Below, piece by piece: positions 35,190 to 43,374 of a stretch of 64,000 nt of DNA; within the stretch, counting starts at the first letter, position 1, and each line of letters begins with the position of its first letter. The notes beneath the pieces were generated by a model, which was not told the origin of the DNA, ran no database searches, and worked only from the letters and a program-made list of their open reading frames with translations. The DNA is from Spirosoma spitsbergense DSM 19989 (GTDB lineage Bacteria; Bacteroidota; Bacteroidia; Cytophagales; Spirosomataceae): positions 134-64,133 of the forward strand of contig NZ_KB893547.1 of the NCBI RefSeq assembly GCF_000374085.1, given 5' to 3'. Made by a program: the position numbers and the translations under genes.

Positions 35190-35945
35190 CTACGATTTTT
35201 CGGCGACCAGGTACAGTTGCTGGTCACCAAACAGATATAGTTGCTTCTCCGTTGATTTATAAACGTCGATTGTCCGTAATCCATGCCCTGCCAGCAATCG
35301 TTTTATTTCGGAAAGCGTGAATACATAGTGCTTGAAGTAGTGTACCTCCGTATGCCCCGCTTTGGTGTAGGTCAGTTCGGTTAGCATACAGCTATCGCCT
35401 GTGGCATACGAATTATTGATATCCATTGTCAATTCATCGAGCACATAATGGCCTGTTTTAGGGAAATTGGGCAATATGCTTTCGGCTAGCATACCCGAAT
35501 TGATAACGAAGCGGGCACCTGGTTTTAGGGCGGCTGCTACCTTTTTAACGAATATGTCCATACCGCTGTAATCGACATACCCGAAACTATTACCCAGGCA
35601 GTAAGCTCCATCAAATGAGCCTTTAATAGTTGTCGTCAACATATCACCCTGAATGACTTCAATAGCCAATTGTTCTGCATCAACCCGTTCGTTTAGTGCC
35701 AACAGAAACTCAGTGGATATATCAACGCCAGTTATCCGAAAACCATGTTTGGCCAGTTCAAGGGCGTGCCGCCCGAAGCCGCAGGGAATATCTAAAAGGG
35801 TCGCTCCTGGCTGAACATTCAGTGTATCTACCAGGAAAGCTACTTCCTGTTTTGTCCAATCCATTGTCGGGGCTTTTGTCCACATTTCGCAGTTTATACC
35901 GGAAAAGAAGGTCTCGTACCAATTATTATTGATCATTTTGTTCAT
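35190..35945 (-). CDS. Class I SAM-dependent methyltransferase
   Basis: 251 residues from the ATG at 35943-35945; the longer frame would need a TTG. Motif I is LLDIPCGFGRHALELAKHGF, followed by ITGVDISTEFL and the motif-IV region FDGAYCLGNSFGYVDY. The C-terminal YLFGDQQLYLVAEKS fits the family. It most resembles small-molecule methyltransferases; no substrate can be given. It lies 60 nt behind the Gfo/Idh gene's start on the same strand, but no operon is evident because it comes first. Confidence 0.85.
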   Translation of the reverse strand: MNKMINNNWYETFFSGINCEMWTKAPTMDWTKQEVAFLVDTLNVQPGATLLDIPCGFGRHALELAKHGFRITGVDISTEFLLALNERVDAEQLAIEVIQGDMLTTTIKGSFDGAYCLGNSFGYVDYSGMDIFVKKVAAALKPGARFVINSGMLAESILPNFPKTGHYVLDELTMDINNSYATGDSCMLTELTYTKAGHTEVHYFKHYVFTLSEIKRLLAGHGLRTIDVYKSTEKQLYLFGDQQLYLVAEKS

Positions 35946-36379
35946 TGGTTTATAGGCTTGCAAGCCGCGTCAGGGCGTATTATCGCCCGGCGGTTGTTTT
36001 GTGCGTGCAATGTGATTTGCTATCCCCGAAGGCGTACTGTACAAACAGTGATTTTGCCCCTATCGGTCGCATAGGGTATGGACAGGCCACGCAAAACCGG
36101 ACCTGACAACAGGAGACAGTGCGCAGAGAAGAAATAGGGCCGCTTTGCAGAATGCGGCCTGGCCTTTTAGGGCCTAAACCAGGGAGATCACAGGCTAATC
36201 TGTTTTTACCTCGTCAAGGTAACGAACTGGCCCATCAGACGCAAAATGATTTGAGGGAATGGTCGTTGATGGCAGAAACGGAGGAAGGAAATCCGTACAG
36301 ATTTTTTTGGGAGAACCGCATACCGATTGAAGATAATGACGGAAAACCAGCTCCGGGTGCCCGCTCGATAGGCTGTTGG
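35946..36379. other. 430-nt gap with two palindromes
   Basis: No convincing gene; a long plus-strand frame here is mostly the shadow of the response regulator. GGCCGC (36138-36143) pairs with GCGGCC (36154-36159), and a further palindrome TTTAGGGCCTAAA follows near 36166-36178. Their role is unknown. Confidence 0.4.
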
Positions 36380-37066
36380 TTATTCCTCTTTCAAGACGTA
36401 CCCCATACCCGGCCGGGTGTGAATCAATTTAGGGATAAAATCGCGGTCAATTTTTTTGCGCAGGTAATTGATGTACACCTCCACCACATTGGTCCCCGGA
36501 TCGAAATGCAGATGCCATACCGTTTCGGCAATGTCCATTTTAGAGAGGACACGCCCCTGGTTGCGCATCAGGTATTCCAGCAGGGCAAATTCACGGGCGG
36601 TCAGGTCAATCGCAACCTTGTCTCGACGAACTTCTTTGGTCGTCAGATTGATGGTTAGATTGGCTATCGTCCATACTTCGTCATCAACTGGGTCGGTGGT
36701 CAGCGTAGTGCGCCGGAAGCACGCAGCTACCCGGGCTACCAACTCCCGGAAATCAAACGGTTTCACCAGATAATCGTCGGCACCCAGCGTAAGACCTTCT
36801 ACTTTGTCTTCCACCTCACCCAGGGCAGAAAGCATGATAACGGGGAGTTGAGGTTTTTCCGCCCGGACGCTCCGGCATACTTCAAACCCATTTAAACCGG
36901 GCAGGTTAATATCCAGAATTAGCAAGTCGATACCCGGTTGCAGAGCCATTTGCCGGCCGTTAAGTCCTTCATATACGACCTCCGTTGCATAGCCTTCTTC
37001 CCGCAGCCCGCGACTAATGTTCTGGGCAATCCGCCGGTCGTCTTCAATGATGAGGATTTTTTTCAT
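36380..37066 (-). CDS. OmpR-family response regulator
   Basis: 228 residues. Receiver domain with IIEDDRRIAQ, the phospho-acceptor Asp in DLLILDINLPGLNG (about residue 53), ALGE and VKPFDF. Winged-helix DNA-binding domain with DLTAREFALLEYLMRNQGRVLSK and VVEVYINYLRKKIDRDFIPKL, ending GMGYVLKEE. It most resembles CusR/CopR-like regulators. No histidine kinase is adjacent, which is unusual for this type; its partner must lie elsewhere. Confidence 0.9.
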   Translation of the reverse strand: MKKILIIEDDRRIAQNISRGLREEGYATEVVYEGLNGRQMALQPGIDLLILDINLPGLNGFEVCRSVRAEKPQLPVIMLSALGEVEDKVEGLTLGADDYLVKPFDFRELVARVAACFRRTTLTTDPVDDEVWTIANLTINLTTKEVRRDKVAIDLTAREFALLEYLMRNQGRVLSKMDIAETVWHLHFDPGTNVVEVYINYLRKKIDRDFIPKLIHTRPGMGYVLKEE

Positions 37067-37177
37067 AACTGTGCAGGTTACACAAGTAAGGTAATGGATT
37101 CTACGCCGGTCGGTTGGCAGGCGATTATGCCTGCTCCAGAGAAAGCCGCCATGAAAAAGGGTCGGAATGGTCCAAAA

Positions 37178-37219
37178 AAAGACTCTCCCGCTGCCTATGA
37201 ACGCAACAGGAGAGTCTTT
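37178..37219 (-). terminator. Terminator of rpmE2
   Basis: AAAGACTCTCC (37178-37188) pairs perfectly with GGAGAGTCTTT (37209-37219). On the minus strand the stem is followed by TTTT, 24 nt after the L31 stop. Confidence 0.8.
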
Positions 37220-37242
37220 CGTGTTAATCTTTGGTCTGAAGC

Positions 37243-37533
37243 TTACGCCTTGTCGGCAGAAGCGGCAGGAGCGGCAGTTTGAACGGCACCCTCTTTGGTA
37301 CCGTAACGCTTGCGGAACTTGTCCACACGACCTGCGGTATCGAGCAGTACGTTTTTGCCCGTATAGAACGGGTGCGACTGCGAGCTAACTTCAATCTTTA
37401 CGAGCGGATAGGTCTGGCCTTCAAACTCGATAGTGTCTTTGGTTTGAACCGTGGAGCGCGTCAGGAATTTATAATCGCTCGACAGGTCGTGGAATACCAC
37501 GTCGCGGTAGTCCGGGTGAATGCCCTTTTTCAT
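37243..37533 (-). CDS. rpmE2: 50S ribosomal protein L31, type B
   Basis: 96 residues from the ATG at 37531-37533; [19 protein letters not shown] is the classic L31B start, so the 18 extra residues of the longer frame are leader. Conserved [20 protein letters not shown] and VDKFRKRYG follow. Type B lacks the zinc-binding CxxC of type A. The C-terminal tail ([14 protein letters not shown]) is Ala-rich and lineage-specific. It has its own promoter and terminator. Confidence 0.96.
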   Translation of the reverse strand: MKKGIHPDYRDVVFHDLSSDYKFLTRSTVQTKDTIEFEGQTYPLVKIEVSSQSHPFYTGKNVLLDTAGRVDKFRKRYGTKEGAVQTAAPAASADKA

Positions 37534-37584
37534 GATTAATCTCAGTTTCTTGTCATCTTCTCGGTTTCCGACCGAAAAGGACTG

Positions 37585-37615
37585 CAAAGGTAAGGTGTTT
37601 TCCAGGGATTGGCAA
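37585..37615 (-). promoter_or_regulatory. Promoter of rpmE2
   Basis: Minus strand: -33 TTG (37613-37615), 20-nt spacer, -7 box TACCTTTG (37585-37592), an exact TAnnTTTG. The start site should be near 37578, giving a leader of about 45 nt. Confidence 0.7.
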
Positions 37616-38093
37616 CTGTTTTTTCGGTTCTTTTTGTGCCTGATAGCGAATGAATTAAAGTATGGCCGTTAGCTAATAAAGGTATCCTCATTGGTTGACC
37701 TAACCCCGTTTTCTTTCTATATTTCCCCGTAAATACTTTTCCTCCACGGAATAGTGATAACCACCAGTTGGTTTACCTATCCGACCGATAAAATCTGTTT
37801 TTTTTTATTTCTAAGAATTGCTCTCCAAAGGCGTATTGCTAAGTCATTCACACTGACGACTTAACAATTTCTTAACCTAAGTGATAGAGTTGAACGTTTC
37901 AGGGATTTGCTCAGATGCCCGAACCTTCCGGGTTGCTTTTCCGTCTATTTCAGTGGAACTTTAGAACACCATTCGGATTCGCTTTACCGTTTCCTGAAGT
38001 TAGATTTTGTTATCTTTTATATATTTTTGTTAACTCCCTGTTACCTTATATAAGCCGTATCTGTCATTTTCTATATAACTAATCCAAAGACAT
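37616..38093. other. 480-nt gap upstream of nrdA
   Basis: No gene seen. AT-rich toward nrdA. A clear NrdR box pair was not found by eye. An exact -7 box occurs at 38022-38029. Confidence 0.4.
38022..38029 (+). promoter_or_regulatory. Possible -7 box (TATTTTTG) of nrdA
   Basis: TATTTTTG is an exact TAnnTTTG match 64 nt before the nrdA start. There is no TTG at the usual 19-21 nt spacing, so the call is weak. Confidence 0.4.
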
Positions 38094-40574
38094 ATGTATG
38101 TAATCAAACGCGAGGGGCGTAGGGAGTCCGTCAAGTTCGACAAAATCACCGCCCGTATCGAGAAACTGTGCTATGGTCTCGATCCCGCTTATGTTCAACC
38201 CGTAGAAGTGGCGTTGAAAGTTGTAAATGGTCTGTACGACGGTGTAAAGACAACTGAACTCGACAATCTGGCTGCCGAAACAGCCGCTTCGATGACGACC
38301 AAGCATCCGGACTACGCCATTCTGGCCGCCCGGATTGCTATTTCCAACCTGCATAAGGAAACCAACAAGTCATTTTCGGGTACTATTAAAAAACTATATC
38401 AGTATGAAGACCCGAAAACCGGCGAAAATGCGTCCCTGATTTCACGGGAGGTGTACGACGTGGTACGGCAACATGCGGCCTTGCTGGATTCGACTATTAT
38501 CTACGATCGGGATTATGGCTATGATTACTTCGGCTACAAGACGCTCGAAAAATCATACCTCCTGAAACTGGATGGCCGGATTGCCGAACGTCCGCAACAC
38601 ATGCTGATGCGGGTGGCGGTTGGTATCCACATGGAGGACGTTGACGCGGCCATTGAAACCTATAACCTGCTATCGGAAAAGTGGTTTACGCACGCCACGC
38701 CAACCCTGTTCAACGCCGGAACGCCCAAGCCGCAGATGTCGAGTTGTTTCCTGCTAACCATGAAGGACGATTCCATCGACGGAATCTACGATACGCTGAA
38801 GCAGACCGCCAAAATTTCGCAGTCGGCGGGCGGTATTGGTTTGAGCATTCACAACGTCCGGGCAACGGGAACGTACATTAAAGGCACCAACGGTACCTCA
38901 AACGGGATTGTGCCGATGCTGCGCGTATTCAACGACACGGCCCGGTACGTGGATCAGGGCGGTGGGAAGCGTAAAGGTTCGTTTGCCATTTACCTGGAAC
39001 CCTGGCATGCCGATATTTTTGATTTCCTGGACCTGAAAAAGAACTCTGGTAAAGAAGAGGGCCGTGCCCGCGATCTGTTCTACGCCCTCTGGACCCCCGA
39101 TCTGTTCATGAAGCGCGTGGAAGATGATGATGTCTGGTCATTATTCTGCCCACACGAGTGTCCCGGCATGGCTGATTGCTATGGCGATGAGTTTGAGGCT
39201 TTATACACGCGATATGAGCGCGAAGGTCGCGCCCGCCGGACGATAAAGGCACAGGAGTTATGGTTCAAGATTCTGGAATCGCAGACTGAAACCGGTACGC
39301 CCTATATGCTCTATAAGGATGCCGCCAACAAGAAGTCGAACCAGAAGAACCTGGGCACGATCAAGTCGAGTAACCTCTGCACCGAGATTATCGAGTACAC
39401 GGCTCCTGACGAAATTGCGGTTTGTAACCTGGCGTCCATCGCCCTGCCGAAGTTTATCAAGCGTGACCCGGACGGCGTAATGCGGCTCGATCACCAGAAG
39501 TTGTATGAGGTAACCAAAACGGCTACCTGCAACCTCAACAAGATTATCGACATCAACTATTACCCGGTAGAAGAAGCCCGTCGGAGCAACATGCGCCATC
39601 GGCCCATTGGTATCGGTATACAGGGGCTGGCCGATGCGTTCATCATGTTGCGGATGCCGTTTGAATCGGATGAAGCGCGCCGATTGAACGAAGATATTTT
39701 CGAGACTATCTACTTCGGAGCAATGACCTCCTCCATGGAGCAGGCCAAAGAATCTGGTCCGTACGAAACCTGGAAAGGCTCACCCATCTCGGAAGGCATT
39801 TTCCAGTTCGATATGTGGGGGGTAACGCCTAAGTCGAATCGCTGGGATTGGGAAAGCCTGCGGAAAGAGGTGGTCGAACATGGCGTTCGGAACTCGCTGC
39901 TGCTGGCCCCCATGCCCACCGCATCGACCTCGCAGATTCTGGGTAATAACGAGTGCTTTGAACCGTATACCAGCAATATCTACACCCGTCGTGTACTGTC
40001 GGGCGAGTTTGTGGTGGTGAACAAGCACCTGCTTAAAGACCTGGTGAAACTGGGCTTGTGGAATGATGCGATGAAGAACAACCTGATTCTGGCCAATGGC
40101 TCGGTGCAGGCGATTCCGAACATTCCGCAAAATATCAAAGACCTCTACAAGACGGTTTGGGAGATTAAGCAGAAGCACATCATCGACATGGCCGCCGACC
40201 GGGGGGCGTACATCTGCCAGTCGCAGTCGCTGAACATCCACATTCAGGACTCCAACTTCGGTAAGCTGACCTCCATGCACTTCTACGCTTGGAAAGCGGG
40301 CCTGAAAACGGGTATGTACTACCTCCGCACGAAAGCCGCTTCCGATGCCGTGAAGTTCACCGTTGTGCAGCCCCAGGCCGAACCACAACTGGAGCCGGTA
40401 ACCGCCGAAGCCGTAGCGGTCGAAAAACCCCTCGACTACGTTCAGTACGCCAAGGAGCACGCCCAGAACGCTACGCCCCAACCCGTACCGATGGTAACGG
40501 ATCTAGAACAGCAATATGCCGCCATGACCTGCTCCCTCGATGACCCGGAAGGGTGCGAGATGTGCGGCTCGTAG
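38094..40574 (+). CDS. nrdA: Ribonucleoside-diphosphate reductase, alpha subunit
   Basis: 826 residues, class I reductase that makes deoxyribonucleotides. N-terminal ATP-cone ([18 protein letters not shown]), [17 protein letters not shown] with redox Cys218, [12 protein letters not shown] with Cys429 and Glu431 of the active site, the [13 protein letters not shown] phosphate loop, and the C-terminal redox pair CEMC (Cys821, Cys824). The beta subunit (nrdB) is not next to it. The final 60 residues before the tail are Pro/Ala-rich. It has no close partner downstream; a fossil of rnhB follows. Confidence 0.96.
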   Translation: MYVIKREGRRESVKFDKITARIEKLCYGLDPAYVQPVEVALKVVNGLYDGVKTTELDNLAAETAASMTTKHPDYAILAARIAISNLHKETNKSFSGTIKKLYQYEDPKTGENASLISREVYDVVRQHAALLDSTIIYDRDYGYDYFGYKTLEKSYLLKLDGRIAERPQHMLMRVAVGIHMEDVDAAIETYNLLSEKWFTHATPTLFNAGTPKPQMSSCFLLTMKDDSIDGIYDTLKQTAKISQSAGGIGLSIHNVRATGTYIKGTNGTSNGIVPMLRVFNDTARYVDQGGGKRKGSFAIYLEPWHADIFDFLDLKKNSGKEEGRARDLFYALWTPDLFMKRVEDDDVWSLFCPHECPGMADCYGDEFEALYTRYEREGRARRTIKAQELWFKILESQTETGTPYMLYKDAANKKSNQKNLGTIKSSNLCTEIIEYTAPDEIAVCNLASIALPKFIKRDPDGVMRLDHQKLYEVTKTATCNLNKIIDINYYPVEEARRSNMRHRPIGIGIQGLADAFIMLRMPFESDEARRLNEDIFETIYFGAMTSSMEQAKESGPYETWKGSPISEGIFQFDMWGVTPKSNRWDWESLRKEVVEHGVRNSLLLAPMPTASTSQILGNNECFEPYTSNIYTRRVLSGEFVVVNKHLLKDLVKLGLWNDAMKNNLILANGSVQAIPNIPQNIKDLYKTVWEIKQKHIIDMAADRGAYICQSQSLNIHIQDSNFGKLTSMHFYAWKAGLKTGMYYLRTKAASDAVKFTVVQPQAEPQLEPVTAEAVAVEKPLDYVQYAKEHAQNATPQPVPMVTDLEQQYAAMTCSLDDPEGCEMCGS

Positions 40575-40603
40575 TCTAGATTGTGTATTTTAGAGTTTTT
40601 ACG

Positions 40604-40632
40604 CTCCCGGCTGTGGTCAACATGGTCGGGAG
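40604..40632 (+). terminator. Weak terminator-like hairpin after nrdA
   Basis: CTCCCG (40604-40609) pairs with CGGGAG (40627-40632), followed by TTATATTTATT. The 17-nt loop makes it a modest candidate. Confidence 0.45.
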
Positions 40633-40665
40633 TTATATTTATTGGTGAATTCTGTGCGCGTCTGT

Positions 40666-40790
40666 TACGCTGAAATCACACCATAATGCCGATGCCATTG
40701 AAGTAGGTCTGGGTTGCCAGGCCGGTAGTGACGGAAGCGGTTGTTTCGCCAATGGATTCCTCGTATTCAATCCTGAATGACTCCAAGCAC
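40666..40790 (+). pseudogene. Fossil of the 5' end of rnhB
   Basis: This stretch aligns base by base with the start of the intact rnhB at 42773: TGAAATCA, AATGCCGATGCCATTGAAG, GGTTGCC, GAAGCGGTT and ATCCTGAATGACTCCAAGCA all recur in order. A 15-nt deletion removes the DEVGR region and a stop follows, so it cannot encode RNase HII. The residual reading is HNADAIEVGLGCQAG. Similarity may run on faintly to about 40840. The M20 peptidase gene lies between this fossil and the intact copy. Confidence 0.85.
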
Positions 40791-40986
40791 GACCGTACAA
40801 TCAGCCAGTTCCAGCAAAATCATATCGGGGAGCGAAAGAGGTACTTTGACACCCTGAATGACTCATATTTTGCCACGTTGAACAAGAATCTTTTTAACGG
40901 ACTCGCGGCCCTAAGAATCAGGTACATTCCCTATGATGCACGGCAAAAGGACAGACGATAGTGCTATGCAGATTTATCGTGATTCG

Positions 40987-40994
40987 TACTTTTG
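40987..40994 (+). promoter_or_regulatory. -7 box (TACTTTTG) of the M20 peptidase gene
   Basis: Exact TAnnTTTG match, about 80-110 nt upstream of the candidate starts. The -33 element is not clear. Confidence 0.5.
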
Positions 40995-41106
40995 TAGCTA
41001 ATCTGCTATTTTATATTGTGTAAACAGGGATTCAACATAGATTGGTTGGTATTGTCGGTCAGGTTGCCTTATTTCGATGCTGCACGAATTAACACAGGTT
41101 TTGACC

Positions 41107-42693
41107 ATGACTACCCGACAAACGATCCAATCAGTAAGTGATCAGCGAAGAACAAAGACCGGTTTTGTACAACTGATTCGAATGGTTTGCTGGCTTATAA
41201 TGCCATTCATCCCGCTGGTGGTGTCGGGCCAGAAGCTAAGCGAAGTTAAGATGGATGCGTTAGTCGAAAAGCAGCTATGGCCCGCTATCGACGAACTCAG
41301 CGATTATGTGTCTCTTCCCAATGATGCCGTCAATGCCGAAGACATTCTCAAAAACATTACCTGGACCGAAAAAGCATTCGCCAAGCGAGGGTTTCAGACG
41401 ACCGTTCTCAAAACCAGTCAATTACCGCTGTTTTTAGCGGAAAAGACCAGTCCGAAAGCCACAAAAACCGTTTTATTCTACTTCCATATGGATGGTCAAC
41501 CCGTGCGACCTGCCGAATGGAATCAGAAAGACCCGTGGGTGACTGTATTCAAAGAAAAAGCAGGCACTGGGGAGTACAAAGAGCTGGATGGGGACAGGCC
41601 AAAAACGGGCGTCAACGATGAATGGCGTTTGTTCGGTCGCTCAACCTCGGACGATAAAGGGCCAATTGTCATGCTGTTGAACGCTCTCGATATCGCACAG
41701 GCAGAAAAACAAACGCCACCCTTCAACATCAAGATAATTATTGATACCGAGGAGGAGAAGGGTTCCGGTGGATTGAAAAGCGCCCTGGATTCGTACAAAG
41801 ACAAGCTGAAAGCCGATTACATGATCGTGATGGATGGCCCGATACACTCGTCGAACATTCCGACGCTAACGTTCGGGTGCCGGGGGAATGCCGGTTTTAC
41901 CATGACAACCTACGGTGCCATTACCCAGCAACACAGCGGTCACTATGGTAATTATTCGCCGAATCCGGCATTCCGGCTGGCGCGGCTGATCACATCCATG
42001 AAAGATGAGCAGGGCCGGGTGCTGATTCCGGGCTTTTACGATGGTATTGCGTTTGATGATGCCACCAAAAAAATCATGGCCGCTGTACCCGACAACAAGC
42101 AGGCAATCAACAAGAACTTGCTGATTGCCGAAGAAGAAAAAGTAGGGGCTAATTATCAGGAATCACTTCAGTATCCATCGCTCAACATACGGGGCATGAA
42201 AGCCGCTGTGGTTGGCAAAGGTTCCGGAACCATCATTCCTGAAGAAGCCATAGCGAGTTTCGATATTCGGTTAGTGCCGGAAACGGATGGTAAGCGGATG
42301 ATCGATCTGGTTCGCAAACACATCGAAAAGCAGGGATTTACCGTGCTGGAGCATGTGCCTACGCCTGAAGAGCGGTTGAAGTATTCTCAAATCGTTTTTT
42401 TTGAGGGAAATGCCGGTACGCCCGCATTCCGTACCGGTATCGATGAGCCGATGGGTAACTGGCTGCGTAAAGCCGTAACCAATGGATTTGGTAAGGATCC
42501 CGTCATCGTCCGGATCATGGGGGGTACCGTGCCCGTTGTTCCGTTTATTCAGGCATTAAAGGTGCCAGCAGTGATTGTTCCCCTGGTCAACATGGATAAC
42601 AACCAACATAGCCCGAACGAAAATCTGCGGCTGGGTAATCTGCGCTCAGGCATCAAAACCTGTCTGGCTATTTTGACTACGCCGTTACCATAG
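41107..42693 (+). CDS. M20 family metallopeptidase, exported
   Basis: 528 residues from ATG 41107 (another ATG at 41077 is possible, and an ATG at 41182 would put the signal MVCWLIMPFIPLVVSG at the very N-terminus). Zinc-site motifs: LFYFHMDGQPV (HxD), GRSTSDDKGPIVMLL, and IIIDTEEEKGSGGLKS with the catalytic Glu pair; QQHSGHYGN in the lid domain. M20 enzymes cleave dipeptides or deacylate amino acids; carnosinase-like members have this DDKG signature. It likely works in the periplasm. It sits between a fossil and the intact copy of rnhB. Confidence 0.88.
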   Translation: MTTRQTIQSVSDQRRTKTGFVQLIRMVCWLIMPFIPLVVSGQKLSEVKMDALVEKQLWPAIDELSDYVSLPNDAVNAEDILKNITWTEKAFAKRGFQTTVLKTSQLPLFLAEKTSPKATKTVLFYFHMDGQPVRPAEWNQKDPWVTVFKEKAGTGEYKELDGDRPKTGVNDEWRLFGRSTSDDKGPIVMLLNALDIAQAEKQTPPFNIKIIIDTEEEKGSGGLKSALDSYKDKLKADYMIVMDGPIHSSNIPTLTFGCRGNAGFTMTTYGAITQQHSGHYGNYSPNPAFRLARLITSMKDEQGRVLIPGFYDGIAFDDATKKIMAAVPDNKQAINKNLLIAEEEKVGANYQESLQYPSLNIRGMKAAVVGKGSGTIIPEEAIASFDIRLVPETDGKRMIDLVRKHIEKQGFTVLEHVPTPEERLKYSQIVFFEGNAGTPAFRTGIDEPMGNWLRKAVTNGFGKDPVIVRIMGGTVPVVPFIQALKVPAVIVPLVNMDNNQHSPNENLRLGNLRSGIKTCLAILTTPLP

Positions 42694-42718
42694 TAGCCAG
42701 GCGTAGCAAGCTGATTTG

Positions 42719-42726
42719 TATCTTTG
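42719..42726 (+). promoter_or_regulatory. -7 box (TATCTTTG) of rnhB
   Basis: Exact TAnnTTTG. A start near 42733 excludes the longer frame beginning at 42716 and leaves ATG 42746 or 42773. Confidence 0.55.
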
Positions 42727-42772
42727 GGGCTGTTTGGCTGATGCCATGCGCAAGCAAAAGAAAACCCCTGCT

Positions 42773-43348
42773 ATGTTGAAATCATACTATAACGCCGATG
42801 CTATTGAAGCAGGTCTGGACGAAGTGGGCCGGGGTTGCCTGGCCGGGCCGGTGGTGGCGGCAGCGGTTATTCTGCCAAAAGATTTCACGCATCCAATCCT
42901 GAATGACTCCAAGCAGTTATCGCACCGGCAACGCGAAAGGCTGAAAACTGATATCGAGCGGGAAGCAATAGCTTGGGCCGTAGCTGAGGTATCGCATACC
43001 GATATTGATCAGATCAACATCCTTAAAGCCAGCTTTCTGGCTATGCACCGGGCAGTGGATGCGTTGTCCGTTATGCCGGAGCACCTGCTGGTGGATGGAA
43101 ACCGGTTCGTACCCTACCCGCTGATTCCACATACTTGCATCATCAAAGGGGATGCCCATTATTTGTCCATTGCGGCAGCCTCGGTACTGGCCAAAATCTA
43201 CCGGGACGACCTTATGGCGCAACTCGGCCGGGAGTTTCCAGCCTACGGTTGGGCGCAGAATGTAGGCTATCCAACGCCCGTTCACCGGGCCGCCATCCGG
43301 CAATTTGGCCCAACAAAGTACCACCGGATGAGTTTTCGGTTAGTATGA
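42773..43348 (+). CDS. rnhB: Ribonuclease HII
   Basis: 191 residues. Start chosen at ATG 42773 because [20 protein letters not shown] is the standard Bacteroidota N-terminus and the -7 box lies upstream. Catalytic acids are in [19 protein letters not shown] (D, E), HLLVDGNRF (D) and [17 protein letters not shown] (D). It cuts RNA from RNA-DNA hybrids and single ribonucleotides in DNA. A dead copy of its first 125 nt lies 2.1 kb upstream. It converges on fadB with 26 nt between the stops and no terminator seen. Confidence 0.96.
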   Translation: MLKSYYNADAIEAGLDEVGRGCLAGPVVAAAVILPKDFTHPILNDSKQLSHRQRERLKTDIEREAIAWAVAEVSHTDIDQINILKASFLAMHRAVDALSVMPEHLLVDGNRFVPYPLIPHTCIIKGDAHYLSIAAASVLAKIYRDDLMAQLGREFPAYGWAQNVGYPTPVHRAAIRQFGPTKYHRMSFRLV

Positions 43349-43374
43349 TCCTGCTGGGCTGGCTTTTCAACCGC

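Noticed and set aside
36119-36658. Plus-strand frame of 179 codons
   Set aside because: More than half of it is antisense to the OmpR regulator; the remainder has no recognisable features.
39780-40481. Minus-strand frame of 233 codons inside nrdA
   Set aside because: Antisense shadow of nrdA, which has every catalytic motif.
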